The notes under the pieces were generated by a model. The model was given only the letters and a program-made list of their open reading frames with translations. It was not told the DNA's origin and searched no databases. From Oscillatoria salina IIICB1 (lineage in GTDB: Bacteria; Cyanobacteriota; Cyanobacteriia; Cyanobacteriales; SIO1D9), in NCBI RefSeq assembly GCF_020144665.1, contig NZ_JAAHBQ010000002.1, positions 1 to 64,000 on the forward strand: a DNA stretch of 64,000 nucleotides. The letters are read 5' to 3'. Position 1 is the stretch's first letter; every line of letters starts with the position of its first letter. A program made the translations under genes and the position numbers. Shown here in pieces: positions 1 to 8,443 of the stretch.

Positions 1-516
1 GTGCTGTTGGTATCTACTCGCTGAATGGGTGTGGAGGTAATTGTGGGTGGATGATTGATTGGGGTTGATTGGACGATGAGGTTATAGGTTTGAGTGGTAG
101 TTGCACCGACTGTGTCGCTTACCATGACTGTGATTTCATGGTTTCCTATTTGAGTGAGTTGGGGAGTCCAATTTATTTGTCCAAGTTGGTTGATGGTGAG
201 GTTGTCTGGTGCGCTAGTTAGGGTGTAGGTTAAGGGGTCGTTGTCGCTGTCGGTGGCGGCGATTTGATAGGTGTATGCTTGGTCTATGCTGGTAGAGGTG
301 ATGGGTGTGGAGTGGATTTGGGGTGGTGTGTTGATTCCTTTGACTTCGAGGGTGAATTCTTGGGTGGTGGATAGTCCGAGATGGTCACTTAGTTGAATTG
401 TAACTTGATGAGTGCCGATTTGGTTTGGGGTGGGTTGCCAACTAATTGTACCTGTTTGGGGGTCGATGACCATTCCCACGGGTGCGGTGGTTAGATTCCA
501 GAGTTTGATTTGGATT
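1..516 (-). pseudogene. 5'-truncated fragment of a giant Ig/cadherin-like repeat protein (runs off window)
   Basis: The minus strand is open from a TAA near 517 to base 1 and encodes Ig/cadherin-like (He_PIG-type) repeats with the signatures APVGMVIDPQTG, INTPPQIHSTPI, YTYQIAATDSDNDPLTY and NHPPTITSTPI. These match the repeats of the giant protein at about 15.8-17.7 kb. No start codon precedes the first conserved repeat; the first in-frame ATG lies inside a repeat, near 478. The 5' end has therefore been lost, and the rest continues left of the window. Right of the breakpoint the sequence is unrelated. It is probably the broken end of another giant Rhs/adhesin paralogue. The homology is clear; whether the downstream part is still expressed cannot be judged here. 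Confidence 0.7.
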
Positions 517-608
517 TAGAACAAAAGAGTAAGATTCAACTTAATGCAAGAGTTGCAGCGTGTTGACACCTTATAGCAGTTTCTCTAGCAATACGGCTAA
601 ATATAAAA

Positions 609-1364
609 TTAAGATGCTGGGAACTGCCAAATTTTGTTTATATCAGAGGATTTTAGATTTTCTAAGTTGGCTCTAACCACTTTATTGTCTGGTTCTTTTT
701 CTAGAATTTTTTCGCACAGTTGAATTTTGCTTTGCTCGTCAGATGCTAAAGTAGCTTCTAAAAATAACACATCTACTCTTTCTGGATTGATTTCTTTAGC
801 TTTATTTAGTTGAATTCTGCTGTTATCATCTTCTCCTATCAGCCAAAAAACTCCACCGAGGTGAAGAATAGCTTTAACATTTTTGGGTTCAAGTTCGATA
901 AGCCTTTGATATAAAGGAACAGAAATTTCTGACTCTGGATAGCTTACTCGACCAAGATAGTTTAATTCATTAGTGTTATACTCTTTCGCTAGCAGTCTTT
1001 CAAAAAGTGCCATTTCTTGACTGTTCAAACCTCCATTTAAGTGTGACAAACATAGTACATCTAGTCTTTCAGGTCTTATTTCTTTGGCTACTTTGAGTTT
1101 GACTTTGCTTTCTTGCTCATTCCCCAAACACCATAAGCTCAATCCCATCCCGACAATTGCTTCAATGTCCTGGGAATTTAGCTCGATAGCTCGCTCAAAC
1201 AGAAAAACTGCAATTTCCTGGTACACCATATCTAGTTTAGCCATACGTTTTAACTGAATCGTATTAGTTTCTCGACCCAGCCAACTTTCAAACTGCTGTC
1301 TGTCTTCATTATTCATTTCTTCCTTACTGCTGTAAGTTAAAATCAGGTCTTCAAGGGTTTTCAT
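609..1364 (-). CDS. TPR-repeat protein, possible immunity protein for the adjacent Rhs tip
   Basis: A 251-residue cytoplasmic-looking protein with no signal peptide or membrane segment. It holds several tetratricopeptide-like units, best seen as FERAIELNSQDIEAIVGMGL, the paired KEI(R/N)PERxDVL units and YQRLIELEPKNVKAILHLGG. The N-terminus, MKTLEDLILTYSS, is helical. It lies 238 bp downstream of the Rhs gene at 1603-6516 on the same strand, the usual place for an immunity gene after a toxin tip. TPR proteins have been seen in that role, but here the assignment rests on position only. It could equally be an unrelated scaffold protein. The ATG start is the only good one. Confidence 0.6.
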   Translation of the reverse strand: MKTLEDLILTYSSKEEMNNEDRQQFESWLGRETNTIQLKRMAKLDMVYQEIAVFLFERAIELNSQDIEAIVGMGLSLWCLGNEQESKVKLKVAKEIRPERLDVLCLSHLNGGLNSQEMALFERLLAKEYNTNELNYLGRVSYPESEISVPLYQRLIELEPKNVKAILHLGGVFWLIGEDDNSRIQLNKAKEINPERVDVLFLEATLASDEQSKIQLCEKILEKEPDNKVVRANLENLKSSDINKIWQFPAS

Positions 1365-1602
1365 TATTTTGATCCTTCTATATTTTTACTCTAATCTTAA
1401 TAGAGTCAGACTAAGATTGTGAATCAATCTTAGTCTGATTTTACAAGGAGATTTAGGGAATTTGGAGAAGCATACTTTCAACCCAAGACCCAGAAACCAT
1501 GACTAGTATGTAGAAAATTGCAAATCGCGTATTGTTTTACTCGAAAGCATTACTGCGTTTGAACGTAATCCACAAATTTAAGCTAGACGCGCTAATCTTA
1601 CA

Positions 1603-4600
1603 TTAAGGAATGGGGTGCGAACATTCACTGATTGGAACAAAAGCAGTGTTAATTATTATCCGACCAGTATTGTATCTAAAATACCTAATCGTAGTTGTAA
1701 CATTGCGACCTGGAAAAGTAGAGCTTGGAATTTCAGTAATCAACGTACCAGGGGAGCCTACTGACCCAGGAGTCCCTGTCAGGCTTGAAGCTACAGAACT
1801 AACAGTGTTGACCAATAGATCCCTTTGCTCTGACCATGTTGGAGCAAGATCGTCAAGACAGTGTTTAGGTTTGTTAACATGATCGTCCTTTACATCTATG
1901 CTGAAGCCATAACCTCCACCTCCAGTTGTAGAGATAGCTAAAATTGTCTGAGTAGTTGGTATTGCTACCGAACCAATGAGATACCCCTCACTAACCACTG
2001 CGGGAACTGTGCCGCCTCCTGCCAAACCTACAGAACCTGATGGTCCAGTAAAGCCTCCACCAGCCAATCCCAGAAACACTCCAAGTGTGTTTGCTCCAGC
2101 CCAAAATATTTCGCGATTGAATTCCTCTGGTGTCTCGGCTACCGCTGCTTTATAGCTGTGATGGACAGCTTTGGTTGCATTTATAAGTGCTGAGACAGCA
2201 CTCAGCGTTCCCAAAACTTCTTTTATGCTAAATAATCCTGATGGATCAATATAACTAACCGGATTCCCATTCCCATAAAGGTACTTATGCAGAGTAATCG
2301 GTTCCCCTAACCTACCCTCATAACTATCCCGTCGAGTAAACCTCCCCAACCCAGGATCATAAAACCTCTGCCTTAAATAATACTCCTCCAACTCCTCATC
2401 AAACTGTTCCCCCGCAAACAGGTAACTATTCTCACTTTCCCCAGTAGACTCAATCTCCTCCCCAAAAACATCATAATCATAAGTATCAGTAACCACCCCC
2501 ATCTCATCAGTCAACACGCGGGTACTACCCAAACCATCAACCTGATATAAATCCTTCTCCCCATTACGACTCTGGGAAATCAAATCATGACCATAGACAT
2601 AAAACGCCTGTAACTCAACAGTGCTAAACTCTTCTAATACCTGAGCATAAGGACGATTTTTATCAATCAGATATTCGGTAGTCTCCCCATTAACCGTACT
2701 ACTAACTCGAATACCCTCATCATCGTATTCATACTCAACCACATCCCCATTCGGCAATTTAACCCGTACCAAGCGATTATCGTCATTCCAGGTATAAGTG
2801 GTTGTTTCGCTTACCCCATCTACAACCTTGGTACGACTAATCAGATTGCCATTATCATCATAGTTATAGGTAATGCTATGAACCGTTTCTCCATCTTTGA
2901 CTAAAGTTTCTGTTGACAAACGGTCATTATCATCATAAACATAACTCGTAACCCCCAATTGAGAATCATCCCGCAGAGTACGATTCCCCACATCATCATA
3001 GCTATAACTAATTACCCGTTGACCATCATTAATCTTCTCTTGGGTTAACCGATAAAGGTCATCATACTCATACTCTACCCGACGATTGTTCGCTTCAGTT
3101 ACCGAGAGACGATGACCCGCATCATTCAACTGATAATCATAGCTAGAAAGCACCTCATCACTCAAAGTGTTCTCTAACCATACCAAACGATTCAGATCGT
3201 CGTATTTGCGAGTCTCCACCACCCCATTAGGAAACTCAGTACGAATCAAATTATTCGCATCATCGTAAGCATAAATAGTAGTTCCTCCCTCAGAAGCAGT
3301 AACCGTTTCCAAACGATTCCGTTCATCATAGGTATAATCCACCCTACCATTAGGAGTAATTACCGTAGTACGATTTCCGGCTGCATCGTATTCATATTCA
3401 ATCGTATGTCCATTATCGGTGGTTTCTCCCTCTGGGTCATTACGCCAGAGTAGACGACCTAACTCATCGTAACCGAATTCTGTGACTCCACGACCGTCAG
3501 TAATCGATTCAATTTGTCCATTAGCGGTGTAGGTATAGCTGACATCAGCATCATCTTCATAGTCTTTGAAGATAATGCGATTCATGGCATCATAGTTATA
3601 CCCAGTAACTTCCCCATTAAAGTCAGTATAGGTCTTTAAATTTCCTACAGCATCGTAGGTACTAAGGGAACTTTGTCCGAGAGGTAATTCTACAGCAATG
3701 CGACGACCTAGCTTATCGTACGAGTATTTAGTAATCTGGTCGTTAGCATCTTCAACTTCAAGAAGACGACCTAGTTCATCATAGCGATATTCAGTTTTCA
3801 GTTCTCGGCGATTTTCACTCTCCTGGTTGAGGAATTGAACTACAGCCGTTAAACGTCCTAAATCATTGTATTCAAATTCTACAACTTTACCATTTTGGTC
3901 GGTTACGCTTTCACGACGACCGAGAGAGTCATAACTGATGTGAGTGCTGGTATCATCATGGAAGATGGTCTTGGTGAGTCGTCCTACGTCGTCATATTCG
4001 TAGTTGGTGGTATGACCTTCTTCATTAGTTTCGCTTAACTTGCGACCTGTGGCATCATACTCTACTGTGGTTGTGGGATTATCGCTAAGGTCTAATGGTG
4101 TATCGTCAGGGTAGAAGGTGGTTGTGCGTCGTCCGAGAGCATCATAACGATATTCGGTACGATTTCCTCGTTCGTCTATGTTAGCTTGGATGCGACCGTC
4201 TTGAGTATATTCGGTGCGTATTCGATGATTATCGTTTAGGTAAGCGGGGGATGCGTCGGGATAAACAATTTCAGTCCAGTCTACAGTAGTTAAAGTCTCA
4301 CCTGGAGCGATTTGTGCTAAAAGTTGTTCTAAGGTCTCACTTTCATCGGAATAAATCGTTTCAATTAATCTCCCGACTGGATCATAATTGTAATAAGTAA
4401 CTCTTCGGGTTTGGTCAATCTCAGCACGCTGGCGACCTCCTTTATCGTAAAGAGTTATAATACGTGGATTATCGTCAAGGGTTTCTGGAGTATTATCGGG
4501 ATAAATTGTCTCAATTAACTGACCTTGAGCGTCGTAACGATATTCAGTTTTTCTTAAGAGTGCATCAATAACCGCAGTTTGTTGGTTATTAGCATCATAT

Positions 4601-6516
4601 TCATAATGAGTGGTAAATTCTTCGGCATCGGTAACTTCTCGAAGATTTCCTTCTTTATCGTAGCGAGAGCGAGTGACTATTTCTTCGATACCGTTATTTG
4701 TTGTTACTGTGCGCGTTTCACTTTCTCGGTTTCCTTGATAATCGTAGGTATAGGTGGTTTGATTACCTGCTGCATCAGTTACTTTGGTTACATTACCTCG
4801 ACTATTATAGCTAAAGGAGGTAATCTTGTCTTGGGTATCGGTGAGGAAGCGTAAGTTACCGCTACTGTCATAACTATATTTGGTAATGTTTCCGGCTGCA
4901 TCTTTACTGGATAAAAGATTACCACGGCTATCGTAGCTATAAGTTGTGGTATTTCCTAATGCGTCAGTTTCACTCAAAAGACGGTTGTATTTACCATAAG
5001 TCCAGCGAGTAGTATTCCCCAACGCATCAGTCTCACTCAACTTATTCCCATCAGCATCATAACTATACCTAGTAGTCCAACCCTCAACTCCACTCTCATC
5101 CGTAATCAGAGTTTCCGTCTTCAAATTATTATCATCATCATAACTACGCTGAGTAACTAACCCAACCGCATCAATCTCGGTAACAACATTACCCCGCTCA
5201 TCATACTCATAAATAGTCTCATGACCAAATACATCCCGTACTGTCTGGATTGAATTATCCGGGTCATATACTAACTCTACTGCTTCCCCATTAACATCAA
5301 TAATTCTCTTTAAGCGACCCTCTTGATCATACTCACTTCTCACCCCACTTCTACCCAACGGGTCGATAATCTCTGCTAAATAATGCTTCCTCTCCTCATC
5401 ATACTCAAACCCAGTCCTATTCCCGGACCTATCAATAACCCCAACTAAATCACCCTGAGCATCATACTCATACTTAATCTTATTCCCCTCTGGGTTAATC
5501 GCCGCCACAATCCTTCGGTGCACATCCCTCTCAAAAGTAACCGATACCCCAGTCGAACTAACAATCCCCCCCTCACTAAAACTCAACTGATTATCATTAG
5601 TATCCGTAACCGTAATTAAATCGCCACTATCTGCATCAATCTCATACTCAACACCATCACCAGTCTCTAAAATATAAACCCCACCAAAACGCGTGGCTGC
5701 GGGATTATAGGGAACTGCACTCACTACCTCGACATACTCATCACTACCCGCTTTGCGAATTAAATAAGTATTCTGTGCATTTTTCACTCTCAAAGTCAAA
5801 TCGCTGCCATCATCGGCGACAAACTCCGGATGATACATCAGTCCCGCAGCAGCCCCAGAACCGAGAAAACCCAGTAAATATTGATTGAGAATACTACCCT
5901 TTGGCTTAAATGTAAAGCCGGTTCGTTCTCCACCAGGAAGAGTTATATAAACCCTCTCTTGTGATGAAAATGCACTATAAATACCTAATAATTCTTCTTG
6001 TGCGGTACGTTCTCGTGCTGAAGTAGTTAAATCGGTATCGCGAAACTCCAAACGCCAACCATAACCAAAGTTATCACTTCGATTGGCACCTAAACTATCA
6101 TATGTCCTGGTCAGTGATATGGGAATCCCCGCTACGGGTATTTCTAAGTCGGTAAATGAGAGTTGGAAGTTACCTAACTTCAACTCCCCAGTTACATCGA
6201 CAATTACTTCGTCAATGGCACTGTTACCACCACTATCGGTTGCCGTCAAGCGTAGGATGTAACTACCATTCTCTAATAATGAGGTATCGAATTTACCTAA
6301 CTTAGCGTCATTGACGGAGGTATTTCCTCTGGCTATTTCAACAAATTCGCCACCTTTTTGGGGTGCTATTTCGAGGATGTAGTTTACTTCTCCCTCATCG
6401 GTTACGGTACCGATAATGTCTGTGGGGGCTGTAATCGGATTGTCGCTAATCTGGGGGGCTAAAATTGCTACTGGGGAAACACCCTTTGACGGTGCGTTTG
6501 ACCTCCATACAGGCAT
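1603..6516 (-). CDS. Rhs/YD-repeat protein lacking its N-terminal half, with an unidentified C-terminal toxin-like tip
   Basis: A 1,637-residue ORF. Residues about 15-110 are an Ig-like linker starting SPVAILAPQISDNP, about 115-400 the Rhs N-terminal plug/beta region (LSLTRTYDSLGANRSDNFGYGW-type motif), and about 400-1400 some 40 YD repeats (YDxxGNL/ETDAxGN). The Rhs core signature follows (GLGSTRVLTD, YDVFGE, YLRQRFYDPGLGRFTRRD, GNGNPVSYIDPSGL), then a variable tip of about 210 residues. The first about 13 residues (MPVWRSNAPSKGV) are not homologous: they read, in another frame, through a fragment of a coiled-coil gene, so the start is a recombination artefact. No signal peptide is present. 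The tip has a Gly-rich hydrophobic stretch and a terminal part with KHCLDDLAPTW and RIIINTAFVP; this loosely resembles BECR-fold RNase tips (a conserved His, then R...I..AWV), a weak inference. The first 1.48 kb are nearly identical to the giant gene at 10025-30886. Confidence 0.85.
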   Translation of the reverse strand: MPVWRSNAPSKGVSPVAILAPQISDNPITAPTDIIGTVTDEGEVNYILEIAPQKGGEFVEIARGNTSVNDAKLGKFDTSLLENGSYILRLTATDSGGNSAIDEVIVDVTGELKLGNFQLSFTDLEIPVAGIPISLTRTYDSLGANRSDNFGYGWRLEFRDTDLTTSARERTAQEELLGIYSAFSSQERVYITLPGGERTGFTFKPKGSILNQYLLGFLGSGAAAGLMYHPEFVADDGSDLTLRVKNAQNTYLIRKAGSDEYVEVVSAVPYNPAATRFGGVYILETGDGVEYEIDADSGDLITVTDTNDNQLSFSEGGIVSSTGVSVTFERDVHRRIVAAINPEGNKIKYEYDAQGDLVGVIDRSGNRTGFEYDEERKHYLAEIIDPLGRSGVRSEYDQEGRLKRIIDVNGEAVELVYDPDNSIQTVRDVFGHETIYEYDERGNVVTEIDAVGLVTQRSYDDDNNLKTETLITDESGVEGWTTRYSYDADGNKLSETDALGNTTRWTYGKYNRLLSETDALGNTTTYSYDSRGNLLSSKDAAGNITKYSYDSSGNLRFLTDTQDKITSFSYNSRGNVTKVTDAAGNQTTYTYDYQGNRESETRTVTTNNGIEEIVTRSRYDKEGNLREVTDAEEFTTHYEYDANNQQTAVIDALLRKTEYRYDAQGQLIETIYPDNTPETLDDNPRIITLYDKGGRQRAEIDQTRRVTYYNYDPVGRLIETIYSDESETLEQLLAQIAPGETLTTVDWTEIVYPDASPAYLNDNHRIRTEYTQDGRIQANIDERGNRTEYRYDALGRRTTTFYPDDTPLDLSDNPTTTVEYDATGRKLSETNEEGHTTNYEYDDVGRLTKTIFHDDTSTHISYDSLGRRESVTDQNGKVVEFEYNDLGRLTAVVQFLNQESENRRELKTEYRYDELGRLLEVEDANDQITKYSYDKLGRRIAVELPLGQSSLSTYDAVGNLKTYTDFNGEVTGYNYDAMNRIIFKDYEDDADVSYTYTANGQIESITDGRGVTEFGYDELGRLLWRNDPEGETTDNGHTIEYEYDAAGNRTTVITPNGRVDYTYDERNRLETVTASEGGTTIYAYDDANNLIRTEFPNGVVETRKYDDLNRLVWLENTLSDEVLSSYDYQLNDAGHRLSVTEANNRRVEYEYDDLYRLTQEKINDGQRVISYSYDDVGNRTLRDDSQLGVTSYVYDDNDRLSTETLVKDGETVHSITYNYDDNGNLISRTKVVDGVSETTTYTWNDDNRLVRVKLPNGDVVEYEYDDEGIRVSSTVNGETTEYLIDKNRPYAQVLEEFSTVELQAFYVYGHDLISQSRNGEKDLYQVDGLGSTRVLTDEMGVVTDTYDYDVFGEEIESTGESENSYLFAGEQFDEELEEYYLRQRFYDPGLGRFTRRDSYEGRLGEPITLHKYLYGNGNPVSYIDPSGLFSIKEVLGTLSAVSALINATKAVHHSYKAAVAETPEEFNREIFWAGANTLGVFLGLAGGGFTGPSGSVGLAGGGTVPAVVSEGYLIGSVAIPTTQTILAISTTGGGGYGFSIDVKDDHVNKPKHCLDDLAPTWSEQRDLLVNTVSSVASSLTGTPGSVGSPGTLITEIPSSTFPGRNVTTTIRYFRYNTGRIIINTAFVPISECSHPIP
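4999..6476. repeat. Long near-identical direct repeat shared by two Rhs genes (copy A; copy B at about 13706-15183)
   Basis: About 1.48 kb encoding the Ig-like linker, Rhs plug and first YD repeats is almost identical between the two Rhs genes, including silent positions and the intercalated linkers. At the right edge the copies part abruptly after CTAAAATTGCTACTGGGG (6476 / about 15183). At the left edge they part inside YD repeats, after the block reading TCCAGCGAGT. The bounds are by eye. Such identity next to divergent flanks indicates recent duplication or gene conversion. Confidence 0.8.
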
Positions 6517-6673
6517 CTTTTGCCAAGCGTAGGACTCGTTTGAGGCTGGGTCGGATGATAGGAGTAAGGTCTTTGGCGCGACGTAGGGTTTGTTTGGTTT
6601 GTTGGAGTTCTTCAGTGAGTTGTTGGTTTTCTTGTTCTAAACTTAAAGTTGGAGATTTGCTAGGATATCTAAT
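6477..6673 (-). pseudogene. Relic of a small coiled-coil protein, fused by rearrangement to the Rhs gene
   Basis: The minus strand encodes about 60 residues of heptad-rich sequence (SLEQENQQLTEELQQTKQTL followed by RRAKDLTPIIRPSLKRVLRLAKDACMEVKRTVKG) with no start codon after the upstream in-frame TAG. Homology stops where Rhs sequence begins, around 6477. The Rhs ORF borrows its ATG from this relic in a different frame. I recall similar coiled-coil ORFs beside the 66-aa family of the next gene in cyanobacteria; that link is from memory, not a search. Confidence 0.5.
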
Positions 6674-6699
6674 CTAATGGAGGTCAAGGATAGAAAAAA

Positions 6700-6900
6700 A
6701 TGCCAGGAACTAAGTCCAGTGGTCGTCCAGGGGGGAATCCTAACATCAAGAGTTACGGATTTAAAACAGATCGATCTGAACCACTACGAGAAAATCTTCA
6801 ATTGAGAATCTCTGCTTCAATGAAAGAACAACTTAAAAGTCGAGAGAATTGGCAAGAGTTTGTTCGGGAAGCGATCGCCGAAAAACTGAAATCTGTGTAG
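6700..6900 (+). CDS. Conserved cyanobacterial 66-aa protein
   Basis: A 66-residue basic protein starting MPGTKSSGRPGGNPNIKSYG and ending in a predicted helical segment, MKEQLKSRENWQEFVREAIAEKL. The pattern, a Gly/Pro/Arg-rich head, a TDR-EPL linker and a C-terminal amphipathic helix, matches a small family I recognise as widespread in cyanobacterial genomes, without an assigned function. An AAGGAT-like Shine-Dalgarno lies about 9 nt before the ATG, and the ORF is intact. It is the only plus-strand gene inside the minus-strand Rhs island. A DNA-binding or antitoxin-like role is conceivable but unsupported. Confidence 0.65.
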   Translation: MPGTKSSGRPGGNPNIKSYGFKTDRSEPLRENLQLRISASMKEQLKSRENWQEFVREAIAEKLKSV

Positions 6901-6970
6901 TCTGATGTGTTGTCAGAATTTTTTCTGGTAAGGTAACGCCACGAACCCTAGGTTAACGCCCGAATACGGC

Positions 6971-8200
6971 TTAGAAAGGAATTATGTTTTCTAGTTCGGG
7001 AGAGTGTAAAACTAATTTTGATAGTGCTTCTCTTGCTGCCTGTCTGACCTCTTTATTGTTGTCTTGCAATGCTTTAATCAATGGTTCTGCTGCACGAGAA
7101 TCTTTGATTTCTCCTAATGCCCAAGCTGCTGCTTTTCGGGATTCTTCCCAGTCGTCTTTGAGGAGATAAATTAAAGGTAAAGTAGCTCGCTTGTCTTTCA
7201 ATTGACCTAAAGCTTTAGCTGCACAAACTCGACTAAAAGGATTTGCTTGAAAAAAGGTATTATCTTGTAAAGCGGCGATTAGAATAGGAACAGATCTGAT
7301 GTCTCCTAGTTCTCCTAAAAGCTTTGGTAGTCCTGTTTCTAATTTAAAATAGTCAAAGAGATCTGGATTTTTTCTATATAATTTTAAGTCTATACCAAGA
7401 TAATTTGTTCTAAAATCAGGTTTTTTATACGCATTAATTAAATCAGTCAACCACTGAATTAAGGATTGACAATTTCTTAAATCTTTAAATTCTACAAGTT
7501 CATATATAGTATATGTCCAAGCTAATTGAGAGAATGATTGTTCTTGGATAATTTCTGAAGCAAACTCTCGAAGCTCGGAATTATATTTCCGCCAAATTTT
7601 ATTTTCTGATTCGTAATACTTACCAAAAGTATATCGATCATAAATTCCATTTTCGTAACATTCAGCTATTGTTAACATCATAGAAGTTACGCTACTGTAT
7701 TTGTCTAAAACATTCTCTCCTTCTTCAAAAGAATTAAATATTACAGGATTCAGGTTTTTTTCTTGATTAATCCATAGATTTCCTGAATGATAGCAATCTA
7801 TATCGTAATAACGGATGGTATAAAAAATAGGTAAAATCTCAATTTTCTTTAGATAATTTTCCCAATCTGGGGAATATAAATACAGAAGATGATTCTCTAA
7901 GTATTTCTGTTTATTTAAATTTTTTAAGTATATTTTAACAACTTCCTGTAGAGGTCTAAATGACCAACTATGTTTGAAAATCAGACCTTCATCGTACAAA
8001 TTTTTTCCTTGGTATAATGCTCCATTTCTCCATTGATAAAGTTCATAAATTTCTGAAGGCAATTGAAATGGTAAATCTTTAATTAGATTATTTATTTTAC
8101 CTTTTAATAAGCCAGGTTGTAGATATTTCACATAATACGACCTATGTTGCTCAATCCAACTAAAAATTCTGTTTAAAGCATTTGTTAATTGTGAAACCAT
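6971..8200 (-). CDS. SUKH (SMI1/KNR4) immunity-like protein fused to HEAT repeats
   Basis: 409 residues without signal peptide. Residues about 1-200 resemble the SUKH family, with INNLIKDLPFQLPSEIYELYQWRNG near 35-60 (the L-P-xE(I/L)YxLYxWxNG hallmark) and a later SVTSMMLTIAECYENGIY block that recurs in the SUKH gene at 9330-10001. Residues about 285-400 carry PBS-lyase/HEAT-like repeats (VCAAKALGQLKDKRATLPLI, AAAWALGEIKDSRAAEPLI, VRQAAREAL). SUKH proteins are known immunity proteins of polymorphic nuclease toxins. It lies directly downstream of the orphan NucA/NucB tip at 8444-9328, so it is the natural candidate to neutralise that tip. The ORF itself appears intact. The last codons (ATTCCTTTCTAAGC) repeat at the end of the orphan toxin. 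Confidence 0.8.
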   Translation of the reverse strand: MVSQLTNALNRIFSWIEQHRSYYVKYLQPGLLKGKINNLIKDLPFQLPSEIYELYQWRNGALYQGKNLYDEGLIFKHSWSFRPLQEVVKIYLKNLNKQKYLENHLLYLYSPDWENYLKKIEILPIFYTIRYYDIDCYHSGNLWINQEKNLNPVIFNSFEEGENVLDKYSSVTSMMLTIAECYENGIYDRYTFGKYYESENKIWRKYNSELREFASEIIQEQSFSQLAWTYTIYELVEFKDLRNCQSLIQWLTDLINAYKKPDFRTNYLGIDLKLYRKNPDLFDYFKLETGLPKLLGELGDIRSVPILIAALQDNTFFQANPFSRVCAAKALGQLKDKRATLPLIYLLKDDWEESRKAAAWALGEIKDSRAAEPLIKALQDNNKEVRQAAREALSKLVLHSPELENIIPF

Positions 8201-8317
8201 AATAGAAATAAAACTTTTTCTTGATTTTAGAACAGAGCGTTGCTAGCTTAAGCTATGAATTACATTTTTTTACATTTTGGAATAAGCGTGAAATTGCTAT
8301 TGCTATAAGAGTAGATA

Positions 8318-8360
8318 TGTTAGCCTAAGCCGGAGAGTCGCCCTTAGACTTAGGTTAACA
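8318..8360. repeat. Imperfect inverted repeat upstream of the SUKH-HEAT gene
   Basis: TGTTAGCCTAAG (8318-8329) and CTTAGGTTAACA (8349-8360) pair in 11 of 12 positions around a 19-nt loop. It lies in the 243-bp gap between the orphan toxin relic and the SUKH-HEAT start, on its 5' side. It could be a terminator-like or leader hairpin, or a small dispersed repeat; there is no clear U-tract. Confidence 0.4.
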
Positions 8361-8443
8361 GTTTTCTGTCCTGTAGAGACCTAGTAATTCTACATCTCAA
8401 ACAAGGTAAAATTATGAGTTCACCCAATTGCTAAACGCCACGC

